A stretch of 34,860 bases of DNA from Burkholderiales bacterium RIFCSPHIGHO2_12_FULL_69_20 (GCA_001770815.1 MESD01000102.1:598-35457); one strand, 5' to 3'. Shown: positions 17,425 to 24,661, counted from the first letter of the stretch. Notes: generated by a model from the sequence alone, not told the origin. Numbers and translations: made by a program.

Positions 17425-17895
17425 ATGTCGTTGATCGCATGCAAGGAGTGCGGGGCCAAGATCAGCACCAAGGCGCCGGCGTGCCCGAGCTGCGGCGCGA
17501 AGCGGCCCCGCGAGACATCGCGCGCCGCCAAGCTGGCCGCGCTGCTGCTCGCCGTCTTCGGTGCGCTGCTGATCTACACCAAGGCCACCGAGCCGCCCGC
17601 CACGCCTCAGCAGATCGCCGCCAAGGCATCCGACGCGAAGCGCGGCGCCCTCGCCTATGACCTGGCCGCCACGATCAAGGCCCGGGTGCGCGACCCTGAC
17701 TCGCTGAAGGTCACATGGATCGGCGTCAACAGCAGCGCCACGACCGCGTGCGCCAGCTACCGCGCGCGAAACGGATTCGGCGGGATGAACAGCGAGCGCG
17801 CCGTGATCGTCGACCGCAAGCCGCTGGAGCCGACCGAGGGGAACTGGAACACCTACTGCCCGGGCCTGCGCGACTACACCAGCGCCGCGCCGTAG
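17425..17895 (+). CDS. Zinc-ribbon single-pass membrane protein
   Basis: A 156-aa protein starting at 17425, where AGGAGG lies 6 bases upstream. The N-terminus is a zinc ribbon: Cys-x2-Cys in CKECG and CPSCG (residues 6-26). One hydrophobic helix follows (AAKLAALLLAVFGALLIY, about 34-52), then a soluble domain with DPDSLKVTW and a VIVDRKPLEP stretch, likely outside the membrane. Similar zinc-ribbon membrane proteins are found as accessory (moron-like) genes in phages and islands. It is the only plus-strand gene of the element, placed between the tape-measure and SSB genes, so it has its own expression. The function is unknown; superinfection or stress roles are guesses. Confidence 0.8.
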   Translation: MSLIACKECGAKISTKAPACPSCGAKRPRETSRAAKLAALLLAVFGALLIYTKATEPPATPQQIAAKASDAKRGALAYDLAATIKARVRDPDSLKVTWIGVNSSATTACASYRARNGFGGMNSERAVIVDRKPLEPTEGNWNTYCPGLRDYTSAAP

Positions 17896-18062
17896 CAGCA
17901 CACCCGACCACCGGAAGCTGCCGCGCGATGCGGCCGGCATAACCGGGCCCGCCACCGGCGCAGCCCGCAGGCGCCAGGTCGTCGGCGCGGCTGATTTGTC
18001 ATTACTCGCGCTCATGACCGGAACGCCCGGGCGCCGGCGCAGTAGGTCGCGCACATGAGCAG

Positions 18063-18473
18063 TCACCGACCGCCCCCGGCTGGCCAGTCGTCACCCGCCA
18101 CGCCAGGGCCTTCAGCATCGAGCGGCGGCGCGGGCGGCGCGTGATCGCCTGCAGCTGCCACGGCCTGGCGCTTGCGCTTGAGCTGGTAGGCCGTCATCAC
18201 GATGTCGGCCGTGATGCTCAGGCCGGCCCTGGGCGCGCCATCCTTGCCGGTCCATGTGCTGACCTTGGCCCGGCCGTTGATGGCCAGGGCGTCCCCCTTG
18301 GTCAGCGCGCCGATCTGCTCTGCAGCACTGCCGAAGGCGATCACGCTCACCAGCGAGTCGGCCTCGCCGTCGTGCGCGATGACCTTGGCCAGCACGAACG
18401 GTTTGCCGCCTGTGCCGGCGCGGCGCTCGGGGTTGGCAATCAGCTTGCCGGTGACGAGTGCGGTGATGCTCAT
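18063..18473 (-). CDS. ssb: Single-stranded DNA-binding (OB-fold) protein
   Basis: A 136-aa OB-fold protein opening MSITALVTGKLIANPERR, the pattern of phage and plasmid SSBs, with VSVIAFGSAAEQIGALTKGDALAINGRAKVSTWTGKDG forming the barrel core. A Pro/Ala-rich tail follows. The tip reads GDDWPAGGGR, not the DDDIPF-type end of cellular SSB, so partner recruitment may differ. The start is 27 bases after the helicase stop with AGGA upstream. With the initiator and DnaB-family helicase it completes a replication cassette of the element. Confidence 0.82.
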   Translation of the reverse strand: MSITALVTGKLIANPERRAGTGGKPFVLAKVIAHDGEADSLVSVIAFGSAAEQIGALTKGDALAINGRAKVSTWTGKDGAPRAGLSITADIVMTAYQLKRKRQAVAAAGDHAPPAPPLDAEGPGVAGDDWPAGGGR

Positions 18474-18500
18474 GGCGTCCGGTCCTGGGGTGGGGCTGGG

Positions 18501-19838
18501 TCAGCTGTTGGCGTCGTTGCCGCGGCGGCGCGCGACGCTGCTTCGCGAAGGCGCCCATCGCTGGGTCTTGCCGTCGAAGGCCAGCGCAATCCGCCCGCGC
18601 CGGCCGCCGCGGTTCTTGGCCACCTTGGCCAGCACCAGCAGATCGCCGTCTTCTTCCGTGCCCATCGGGTGCAGCAGGATCACGACATCGGCGTCCTCCT
18701 CGATCGATCCGGACTCCTTGAGGTGGTCGAGTTCGGGCTCGCCGCCGGCGTCGCGCTTGAGCTGGCTCAGCAGCAGCACGCAGACCCCAAGCTCTTTGGC
18801 CAGCGCCTTGATGCCGCGGCTGATCTGCTCGATCTGGTGGTGCCGCTTGTCCTGCGTGCTGCCGCTGCTGCACAGCTGCAGGTAGTCGACGATCAGCAGC
18901 GACAAGCCGTAGCGGCGCTGTAAGTCGCGAGCCTTGGCGCGGATGTCCAGCAGCGTCAGCGCCGGCTGGTCATCGACGTAGAACGGCAGCGCGCGGAGGT
19001 GGTCCACCGTCTCGGTGATCTGCGTCCAGTCATCGGGAGCCAGGCTTCCGGTGGTCAGGTGGTCCAGAAGCACGCCGCCACGGCTGGACATCGCACGGTC
19101 GGCCAGCTCGGCGCCGCCCATCTCCTGGGAGAGCATCAGCGCCGTGTCGCCGCCGGCCGCGATGTGCATGCCGATGGCCTGGGCGAGCGACGTCTTGCCG
19201 ACGCTGGGCCGCGCCGCCAGCACGATCACCTTGCCGGGCTTGATGCCGCCGCCGAGCGCTTCGTCGAGTGGCGCAAGGCCTGTCGCCTTGCCCGGCACGG
19301 TGTCGCCGGCGGCCAGCGCTTGCCAGTGGTCCACCTGCGAGGCGAGCAGCTCGCCAAGCCTGCAGGGCTCGCCCTTGGCCTTGGTGCGCTTCAGGCCGGC
19401 CAGAGCCGTCTGCATCTGGTCGAGGGCCTGGTCGGCAGACTCGGCCGCGTCGACGATGTCAGGCGAGCGCTCCACCGTGGCCAGGATGCGGCGCCGCAGC
19501 GCCTTGTCGGCGACGATCTCCGCATACCGCCAGATGTTCGCCGCACTGGCCACGCCCTGCGCCAGGTCGTTCAGGTAGGGCAGGCCCCCGACGTCATCGG
19601 CCGCGCCGGCGTCGCTCAGGGTCTGGAAAACCGTGAGGATGTCCGCGGGCTTGTTCGCCGCGATGTGCTGGGCGATGGCGTCGAAGATCTGGCAGTGCGC
19701 GGCGTTCCAGAAGCTGCGGGCATCGATCAGGCCGGCGACCTGAGCAAAGGCCTCGTTGTCGAGCATGAGGCCGCCCAGCACGCTCTGCTCAGCCTCGCAA
19801 CTCCACGGCAGCCGGTCGTGACTGCTCGGGCCGCTCAT
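18501..19838 (-). CDS. DnaB-family replicative helicase of the element
   Basis: A 445-aa hexameric 5'-3' helicase. The N-terminal DnaB domain opens with PWSCEAEQSVLGGLMLDNEAF. The RecA-like domain has Walker A ARPSVGKTS (about 209-217, Lys215) and Walker B LLIVDYLQL (about 314-322), with the DnaB block GGEPELDHLKESGSIEEDADVV near the end. The ATG at 19838 overlaps the initiator stop as ATGA, with GAGGGGG 9 bases upstream, so the pair is translationally coupled. The in-frame upstream extension is the shadow of the initiator gene. The chromosomal DnaB is expected elsewhere; this copy presumably serves autonomous replication of the excised element. Confidence 0.93.
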   Translation of the reverse strand: MSGPSSHDRLPWSCEAEQSVLGGLMLDNEAFAQVAGLIDARSFWNAAHCQIFDAIAQHIAANKPADILTVFQTLSDAGAADDVGGLPYLNDLAQGVASAANIWRYAEIVADKALRRRILATVERSPDIVDAAESADQALDQMQTALAGLKRTKAKGEPCRLGELLASQVDHWQALAAGDTVPGKATGLAPLDEALGGGIKPGKVIVLAARPSVGKTSLAQAIGMHIAAGGDTALMLSQEMGGAELADRAMSSRGGVLLDHLTTGSLAPDDWTQITETVDHLRALPFYVDDQPALTLLDIRAKARDLQRRYGLSLLIVDYLQLCSSGSTQDKRHHQIEQISRGIKALAKELGVCVLLLSQLKRDAGGEPELDHLKESGSIEEDADVVILLHPMGTEEDGDLLVLAKVAKNRGGRRGRIALAFDGKTQRWAPSRSSVARRRGNDANS

Positions 19839-20578
19839 CGTCGCGCCCCCTCGAAAACTTCGTCGGCGTGCAGCGGGTTGCGGCCACTCGCCTTCCGCAG
19901 GCCCGCCCAGTCGGCGCTGACGGCACCCATGAAGCCCGCATCCCAATCGCTGTAGACGTAGCCCTTTGCTACCGCCTTGAGCTTGAAGGCCTCCAGGTGC
20001 TCGGGCAGGTTGCCGAAGCCCTTCCTATCCGCCCACCGTTGAACGGATTCGCTGATCTGGAAGTCGGGCGGAAGTTGGACCTTCGAAGCCGATCGAGAAA
20101 GAGGCGCGCGCACTCTCTCTGGTGGTTCATGGTGGTTCACTGATGGTTCGTCTGAAGTGGGCTTCAGGGGTTTCGAGCTACCGGCTTCAGGGGTCCGAGC
20201 TACCGGCTTCAGGGTGACAGGCGCTTCAGGGGTGAAGCCGGCTTCAGGGGTGGGGGGTGAAGTGGGCTTCAGGGGTTTCGGTGGCTTTGCGGTGGCCGAT
20301 CGCTTCGCACCTTCGAATCCTGGGAGCGCAATCCGGTAGCGGTTGGTCCCCCTCGGGCCTTCGTTCAACCGGATCTCGAGTTCGCCGCTCTCGCGCAAGG
20401 TTGCGAGCAGGTGGTTCGCGTTTCGGCTGGACATCCGGCACTTCTCGGCGAGAGTGCTGACCGCCGGGTACGCGTTGCCGTCGTCGTCGGCAAAGTCGGC
20501 GATGGCCAGCATCAGCAGCAGCTCGGTTCCGCCGTGCTTGGAGTGGGCCCAGACCCGGGCCATGGTTCTGACGCTCAA
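19835..20578 (-). CDS. O-like phage replication initiator with winged helix
   Basis: A 247-aa protein. The N-terminus (SVRTMARVWAHSKHGGTELLLMLAIADFADDDGNAYPAVSTLAEKCRMSSRNANHLLATLRESGEL) is the winged-helix domain of phage replication initiators and helicase-loader partners. A Pro/Lys-rich linker of repeated KPLKPTS and PEAG units follows (about 105-165), then a C-terminal domain with QLPPDFQISESVQRWADRKGF and AFKLKAVAKGYVYSDWDAGF, typical of DnaB-loading partners. The TTG at 20578 is taken as start because a strong AGGGAGG (20584-20590) lies 5 bases upstream; the ATG at 20563 lacks one. Its 3' end overlaps the helicase gene. The linker codons hold six iteron-like repeats, as in the lambda O gene. 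Confidence 0.87.
   Translation of the reverse strand: MSVRTMARVWAHSKHGGTELLLMLAIADFADDDGNAYPAVSTLAEKCRMSSRNANHLLATLRESGELEIRLNEGPRGTNRYRIALPGFEGAKRSATAKPPKPLKPTSPPTPEAGFTPEAPVTLKPVARTPEAGSSKPLKPTSDEPSVNHHEPPERVRAPLSRSASKVQLPPDFQISESVQRWADRKGFGNLPEHLEAFKLKAVAKGYVYSDWDAGFMGAVSADWAGLRKASGRNPLHADEVFEGARR
20153..20280. repeat. Six iteron-like repeats inside the initiator gene; candidate replication origin
   Basis: GCTTCAGGGGT occurs at 20161, 20184, 20223, 20241 and 20266, with a one-base-shorter copy at 20206. Spacing is 17-25 bases. A 23-bp stretch at 20153-20175 is repeated exactly at 20258-20280, and a 14-bp palindrome TGAAGCCGGCTTCA sits at 20233-20246. Lambdoid phages carry their origin as iterons within gene O, and the initiator protein binds them. 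The alternative is that the repeats only reflect a repetitive Pro/Lys linker. Confidence 0.6.
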
Positions 20579-20624
20579 GCAGGCCTCCCTTTGATGACCG
20601 CGCGAAGCGTGCCGCATGGTGCGT

Positions 20625-20786
20625 TCATCGCGCCGCCCGCCATGCAGCGCGCCGCCGCACCACCGTGCTGTAGTGGCGCCGCCAGCGCGTGCACGCCAGG
20701 CAGCGCAGCTGCCCTGAGGTGCCGCAGCGGCAGGCTTCGAACAGGAGCGGGTGCACCCGGGCCGGGTCTGGTTTGGTGGTGGTCAT
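20625..20786 (-). CDS. Small Cys-rich (zinc-finger-like) protein
   Basis: A 53-aa basic protein with Cys20-x-Cys22 and Cys29-x2-Cys32 (CRCGTSGQLRCLAC), a probable small zinc-binding knuckle, and an Arg-rich C-terminus (RWRRHYSTVVRRRAAWRAAR). Its ATG overlaps the stop of the upstream gene as ATGA at 20783-20786, a strong sign of coupled translation. It ends 46 bases before the initiator start. Its size and position suggest a DNA-binding accessory or regulatory factor of the replication module. No family is recognised with certainty. Confidence 0.6.
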   Translation of the reverse strand: MTTTKPDPARVHPLLFEACRCGTSGQLRCLACTRWRRHYSTVVRRRAAWRAAR

Positions 20787-21214
20787 TCCCGAGCCCCCAC
20801 TCGATCGGCGAAGGCCTCCGCCGCGGCCAGGCCGGCCAGCTCGCGCTGCATGTTCCAGCGCGCGGCGGTGTAGTTCGGAGCGCCGGCGCCGGTTTCGTTG
20901 CGGGTGAGTGCCCAGCCGGCCAGCGCCAGCCGCGCGCGCAGCGTGGCGAATCGCTTCGCGTCGGCGCCTGGTGCGCCGGCTTGTTCGCTGGCGTCTGCTG
21001 CCGCAGAATCGGGGCTGTCCGCTCTCCCTTGATCCCTGAACCCACCAGCGCCTGCCAGGGCCTCGGTGGGTTCGTCCTTTCTGGGTGGGCTCAGGCCAGC
21101 AGGCGCAGCGCAACCGGCGCCCAGCGGTGCCAGCTCAGCAGGAATGACGCGGGCACGCTCAGGCGCGGCCAGGCCCGCCCGGCGGGCGCTTTTGTAGTGG
21201 TGGTGGGGGTCCAT
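20783..21214 (-). CDS. Hypothetical protein with conserved C-terminal helix block
   Basis: A 143-aa protein. The first 85 residues are low-complexity (Ala/Pro/Gly/Asp-rich). The C-terminal part (RFATLRARLALAGWALTRNETGAGAPNYTAARWNMQRELAGLAAAEAFADRVG) matches the pattern of a small conserved unit found in phage and ICE proteins of proteobacteria, usually RFATLRA...LAG...L...Y...RWG/N...L..L...FA..VG. The function of that unit is unknown to me. The start is 4 bases after the preceding gene's stop (TGATGCGATG), so it belongs to the early operon; the following zinc-finger-like gene overlaps it by 4 bases. Confidence 0.65.
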   Translation of the reverse strand: MDPHHHYKSARRAGLAAPERARVIPAELAPLGAGCAAPAGLSPPRKDEPTEALAGAGGFRDQGRADSPDSAAADASEQAGAPGADAKRFATLRARLALAGWALTRNETGAGAPNYTAARWNMQRELAGLAAAEAFADRVGARE

Positions 21215-21218
21215 CGCA

Positions 21219-21623
21219 TCACCCAGCCGTCGCGGTTACGGCCACCGCGGCGGCGCGGTTCGCGCGGGCCTTGTGGCTGGCCTTCGTGGCCTGCGCTTTC
21301 ATGCGCTCGGCAATCAGTGCACTGTTCGCGGACTGCTCGGCACGTGCGATCCAGAAGGCCCGCACGTCAGCCAGGCGCCAGCGAGTGCAACGCGGCTCGC
21401 GGACCACAGGGGCAGGCGCGCGGCCGGCCCTCACTTCGTCATGCCACCAGCTCACGCCCATCCCGCCCGCGGCTGCGCAGTCGGTGGCGTCGATCAAGGC
21501 CACGTCGGCCAGCGCCTCGGGTGTCGGAGGCCGCAGCTTCTGGCGGGTCGTCTTGGGCGCCGCCATCGGCGCGCTGGTGGTGCTTTGGATCTGGTGTTGC
21601 GGTGCGGTCACTGTTGGCCCCAT
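21219..21623 (-). CDS. AlpA/excisionase-like DNA-binding protein
   Basis: A 134-aa protein when started at 21623; an ATG at 21566 (MAAPKTTRQK) is an equally possible start, and neither has a clear Shine-Dalgarno. The middle (DATDCAAAGGMGVSWWHDEVRAGRAPAPVVREPRCTRWRLADVRAFWIARAEQ) has the shape of an AlpA/MerR-like winged helix-turn-helix: a recognition turn, then a wing with PVVREPRCTRWRLADV. Phage AlpA and excisionase proteins of this type control integrase or excision. The basic, Ala-rich tail looks helical or disordered. It is preceded by a hairpin-rich 95-base gap, which may hold its own control site. Confidence 0.65.
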   Translation of the reverse strand: MGPTVTAPQHQIQSTTSAPMAAPKTTRQKLRPPTPEALADVALIDATDCAAAGGMGVSWWHDEVRAGRAPAPVVREPRCTRWRLADVRAFWIARAEQSANSALIAERMKAQATKASHKARANRAAAVAVTATAG

Positions 21624-21664
21624 GCGCTGCGAATAGCAGCAGTGGCCCCAATGTCCGTGGCGCT

Positions 21665-21710
21665 CGTTGGGCCATTCAACCCTGGGCCGTTGGGCCAGTT
21701 CGGCCCAACG
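21665..21710. promoter_or_regulatory. Triple CGTTGGGCC repeat with perfect hairpin
   Basis: CGTTGGGCC occurs directly at 21665-21673 and 21688-21696 and inverted at 21702-21710. The last two form a perfect 9-bp stem with a 5-base loop. It lies just after the stop of the 214-aa gene and before the AlpA-like gene. It may be an intra-operon terminator/attenuator or a binding site for an element regulator. There is no T-run. Confidence 0.45.
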
Positions 21711-21718
21711 AGACCGAG

Positions 21719-22363
21719 CTAGCCTTTGGCATCCACGATGCGGCGGGTCGCGCGCAACCGCTTCCACGCCTTATCCATCACGTCGCGAGAGAAGCCAAGG
21801 GCGGCCCTCGTGGGCTGCTTCGCCGGCGACAGGGCGCCGAGCCGAGGCGGCCCGGGCAGGGCCAGGGGGTCGAATTCCAGCTCGCGCAGCTTGGCGAGAA
21901 TCGCCTCCTCTTGCGCCGTCTGACGCTGCACCGGCCGCCGCGGTGGCACCGCGTCCGAGGCCTTGGTGGTGCCAGTGTCAGCCGGACGCTCCGGCGGACA
22001 CCTCAGCTCGAGCGGTAGATCGAGCGCCAGCGCGCCGAGCAGCCGGCGAGCCTGACCGATGGGCACTGCCCGCTGGAATGTCCCGCCCGTGGCAATGCAC
22101 AGCGCCTTCAGGGTCAAACCGATCACGGGTCCGAGGTAGATCTCCGGCATGGCGTTGGTCAGTTCGCCGCTTTCGGCCATCGTTGGCCTACGGCTTGTGC
22201 CGTGTACCTCGCGCCAGCGCGTCGAGAGTTCGGCCTGCACACCGAGAGCGACCTGCTCAGGATCGGCGTCGTGCGCGAGACACGCCAGCTCGTACAGGTT
22301 GAGCGTGTCGCGCTGCGCGTACAGCTTTAGCGTATCGGCGGATACCCGCTCGTTCTGGTCCAT
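21719..22363 (-). CDS. Hypothetical element protein, 214 aa
   Basis: I recognise no family. The first 110 residues look folded (LKLYAQRDTLNLYELACLAHDADPEQV, and EIYLGPVIGLTLKALCIATGGTF). A Pro/Arg-rich linker follows, then a basic C-terminal helix region ending FSRDVMDKAWKRLRATRRIVDAKG. The ATG at 22363 has GGGGGA about 7 bases upstream. It sits in the run of small genes between the integrase/regulator and the replication module, where phages and islands keep early or accessory functions. Confidence 0.62.
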   Translation of the reverse strand: MDQNERVSADTLKLYAQRDTLNLYELACLAHDADPEQVALGVQAELSTRWREVHGTSRRPTMAESGELTNAMPEIYLGPVIGLTLKALCIATGGTFQRAVPIGQARRLLGALALDLPLELRCPPERPADTGTTKASDAVPPRRPVQRQTAQEEAILAKLRELEFDPLALPGPPRLGALSPAKQPTRAALGFSRDVMDKAWKRLRATRRIVDAKG

Positions 22364-22456
22364 CGCATCCCCCGATGCTCCCCATGGTGAAAGGTGCCGC
22401 GCCGGCCGGGTGGGGGCCCGGTGTTCCCTCCGTCGAGGTAGGCGCGGCGGAACTCG

Positions 22457-22846
22457 TCAGCCCTGGGCGATGCCGTCGCGGAGCACGGCCAGGTGCGCCC
22501 GCGACAGGAGGACCATGTGCAACGCCGCCGACACGGACCCGGTGATTCGTTCGTCGGTGTCCTCGTCGCACTCGACCAGGTGCAGCACCGCCGCCGCCTG
22601 CCTCAGCGCCGCATCGGCCGATTCGTAGGCGTCGTCGACTGTCACGTCAGCGCGAATCAACAGCGAGGCCAAGCCCACCCGGTAATTCTTTTCGGGCGGG
22701 TGCATGCCTGCGCCGCGCAGCATGTCGGCCACCTCTTGAGGCGCCATCAGCGCCAGCGGGCGGATATCGAGGGTTTTGACGCTCGACTCTGCCGAGCTCT
22801 GCGGCGCGGGCTTGGTCTCGACAGGCGATACATTCTCGGAAGCCAT
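22457..22846 (-). CDS. Hypothetical element protein, 129 aa
   Basis: An acidic helical protein with no recognised domain (QEVADMLRGAGMHPPEKNYRVGLASLLIRADVTVDDAYESADAALRQAAAVLHLVE). The ATG at 22846 has AGAGGAT 6 bases upstream, a good ribosome site, and codon-position GC bias is normal, so the gene is probably real. It lies between the Cro/CI-like regulator and the 214-aa gene on the same strand. No function is assigned. Confidence 0.62.
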   Translation of the reverse strand: MASENVSPVETKPAPQSSAESSVKTLDIRPLALMAPQEVADMLRGAGMHPPEKNYRVGLASLLIRADVTVDDAYESADAALRQAAAVLHLVECDEDTDERITGSVSAALHMVLLSRAHLAVLRDGIAQG

Positions 22847-22964
22847 GATTCGATCCTCTGTTGATCGGGTGGTGGTCAGGCCGGCCAGGTGCTCTTACAC
22901 CCGGCCGGCCGTCTACCGCAGGGCCGCTGCGGCGCCGGTTGCCGGATCCCGCCCGGCGCGGTCT

Positions 22965-23213
22965 TCAATCGATCGCCGCTGGCTTGCCGGGCGCGATGTA
23001 CTTCGCATGCAGCCGCGCCAGGTCCTGCATGGCCTCGAGGTAGGCCGGCACCCATGCCTGAATCGGCGTCTTGCCTGTCACCCACCGGCTGGGCGTGTCC
23101 TTCGCTACCCCGGTCTTGCGGCAGAAATCGGACTGCTTCCAGCCCAGCGCCGCCAGTGCCTGGGTGAACTCATCGGGGGTCATCGTTGGGCGGGGGTTGT
23201 CATCGGAGTGCAT
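22965..23213 (-). CDS. Small Cro/CI-type helix-turn-helix regulator
   Basis: An 82-aa protein from the ATG at 23213 (a later ATG at 23183 is possible; neither has a clear ribosome site). The core MTPDEFTQALAALGWKQSDFCRKTGVAKDTPSRWVTGKTPIQAWVPAYLEAMQDLARLH is a classic Cro/CI helix-turn-helix, with GVAKDTPSRWVTGKTPI as turn and recognition helix. It lies between the integrase and the early genes, where phage and island master regulators sit. The AT-rich region upstream (23214-23363) holds short palindromes that could be its operators. Confidence 0.75.
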   Translation of the reverse strand: MHSDDNPRPTMTPDEFTQALAALGWKQSDFCRKTGVAKDTPSRWVTGKTPIQAWVPAYLEAMQDLARLHAKYIAPGKPAAID

Positions 23214-23250
23214 GCCAGTTAGTCTAGCTGGTTTCGCGTAAAGCGTACAC

Positions 23251-23265
23251 ATAGAAGTTTTCTAT
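23251..23265. promoter_or_regulatory. Palindromic operator candidate upstream of the Cro/CI-like gene
   Basis: ATAGAAGTTTTCTAT has perfect 6-bp arms (ATAGAA/TTCTAT) around 3 bases, 38 bases before the regulator start. Nearby are TTGACA (23275-23280) and the loose inverted pair ATAACG/CGGTTAT (from 23279). The region from 23214 to 23363 is clearly richer in A+T than the genes around it. It is a likely control region for the regulator and perhaps the element's early operon. Confidence 0.45.
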
Positions 23266-23363
23266 CCGCATTAGTTGACATAACGCCCGTTGTAGACGGT
23301 TATTTCCTCGCGCATAGCTTCCTTCTATCGGGCCTGCTGCTGATGGTCTGCGCGCCGCCCCAA

Positions 23364-24650
23364 TCACGCCGCGTGCAACGGGATCACCTGGGCGCCGTCG
23401 CGCAGCCTGTCCAGGTAGTCGGCCCACGTCTGCATCATGGTGCGCCGCTGCGCCAGGTACTGCGCCCGGTCATAGGCAGCGCCCAGCGGCCCCGCCTTGC
23501 CGTGGGCCAACTGCGCCTCGATCCACTCGGGGTCAATGCCCGGCAGCCGCTCCGCGATGATGGTCCGGGCGGTCGCCCTGAAGCCGTGGGCGGTCATCTC
23601 GTCAGCCCCGAAGCCCATGCGACGCATCGCCGCGTTCATCGTCACGTTGCTGATCGGTCGGCCCTTGGTGCGCAGGTTGGGAAAGCAGTACGCCCCGACG
23701 CTGGTCAGCGGCTGCAGCTCGCGCAGCACCGCCACGGCCTGGGCAGCCAGCGGGACAACATGATCAGGCCCGCTGGCCTTTGCCTGCTTCGTGCGCTTCA
23801 TGTCCTGGGCCGGGATGGTCCACACCCCCGCGTCGAGGTCGACGTCAGCCCAGCGCATGGCCAGCACGTTGCCCGGGCGCTGGAATGTCAGCGCCGCCAG
23901 CGTCAGTGCCGCCCGGGTTACAGGGTGGCCACCGTAGCCGGCCACGGCGCGCAGCAACTCGCCCAGCTTGGCGGGGTCGTCGGTCGCCGCGTAGTGCTTG
24001 GTCAGGGGCACCGCCAGGGCGCCGCGCAGGTCAGGGACGGGGTCGCGATCGGCATGCCCGGTGGCAATGGCATAGCGGAACACCAGCCCGCAGGTTTGCT
24101 TGACCCGGTGGGCAGTGTCCAGGGCGCCGCGCGCCTCGACCTTGCGCAGCAGATCCAGCACCATCGGCGCCGTGACGCTGGCCACCGGCCGGGCGCCGAT
24201 CCACGGGAACACGTCGGCTTCAAGCTGGATGCGGCTTCGTTTCGCATAGCCGGCGCTCACCTTGGGCTCGTGCACCAGGCGCAGCCACTCACGAGCCACG
24301 TCCTCGAAGGTGCCCACCTGCGGCAGGCCCGCGGATGCGCGCGCCTGGGCATCCTGCAGGCGTTGCTTCCCGGCCTTGTCGGCCTTGCGCGTGTCGCTCG
24401 GGTCGGTGCCATTGGCCAGCTGGGCGCGGGCTTCGTCGCGGCGCCTGCGGGCGTCGGCCAGGCTGACGGCTGGGTACACCCCGAGCGATAGCCGCTTCTC
24501 CTTGCCTTGGATCCGGTACTTCAGGCGCCACCAGCGCGCGCCGTTGGGCTGCAGTTCCAGATACAGCCCGCCGCCGTCGCTCAGCTTGCGCGGCTTCTCG
24601 CCGGGCTTGGCCTTGCGGATGGCGGCATCGCTCATGGTGTCGGTGGGCAT
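23364..24650 (-). CDS. int: P4-type tyrosine integrase
   Basis: A 428-aa site-specific recombinase. An N-terminal arm-binding domain (DAAIRKAKPGEKPRKLSDGGGLYLEL) marks the P4/CP4-57 integrase class that uses tRNA genes. The core-binding domain follows, then the catalytic domain with Arg of FQRPGNVLAMRW (near 257), HGFRATART (His and Arg, near 354), LAHG (His) and the tyrosine block AYDRAQYL (near 392). All catalytic positions are kept, so it is probably active. The start at 24650 is chosen for its family-typical opening and GAGG about 8 bases upstream; an in-frame extension to 24731 would run into the att region. It lies next to tRNA-Val and is transcribed away from it, the usual layout for this class. 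Confidence 0.95.
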   Translation of the reverse strand: MPTDTMSDAAIRKAKPGEKPRKLSDGGGLYLELQPNGARWWRLKYRIQGKEKRLSLGVYPAVSLADARRRRDEARAQLANGTDPSDTRKADKAGKQRLQDAQARASAGLPQVGTFEDVAREWLRLVHEPKVSAGYAKRSRIQLEADVFPWIGARPVASVTAPMVLDLLRKVEARGALDTAHRVKQTCGLVFRYAIATGHADRDPVPDLRGALAVPLTKHYAATDDPAKLGELLRAVAGYGGHPVTRAALTLAALTFQRPGNVLAMRWADVDLDAGVWTIPAQDMKRTKQAKASGPDHVVPLAAQAVAVLRELQPLTSVGAYCFPNLRTKGRPISNVTMNAAMRRMGFGADEMTAHGFRATARTIIAERLPGIDPEWIEAQLAHGKAGPLGAAYDRAQYLAQRRTMMQTWADYLDRLRDGAQVIPLHAA

Positions 24651-24661
24651 GGGGGCACCTC

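Noticed and set aside
20153-20280. Repeats considered as a CRISPR array
   Set aside because: Units are 10-11 bases with spacing of only 17-25 bases, they lie inside a coding gene and no cas genes are present; iterons or linker repeats fit better.
23275-23303. TTGACA box as a plus-strand promoter
   Set aside because: There is no good -10 at the right distance and no plus-strand gene follows, so it is listed only as part of the control region.
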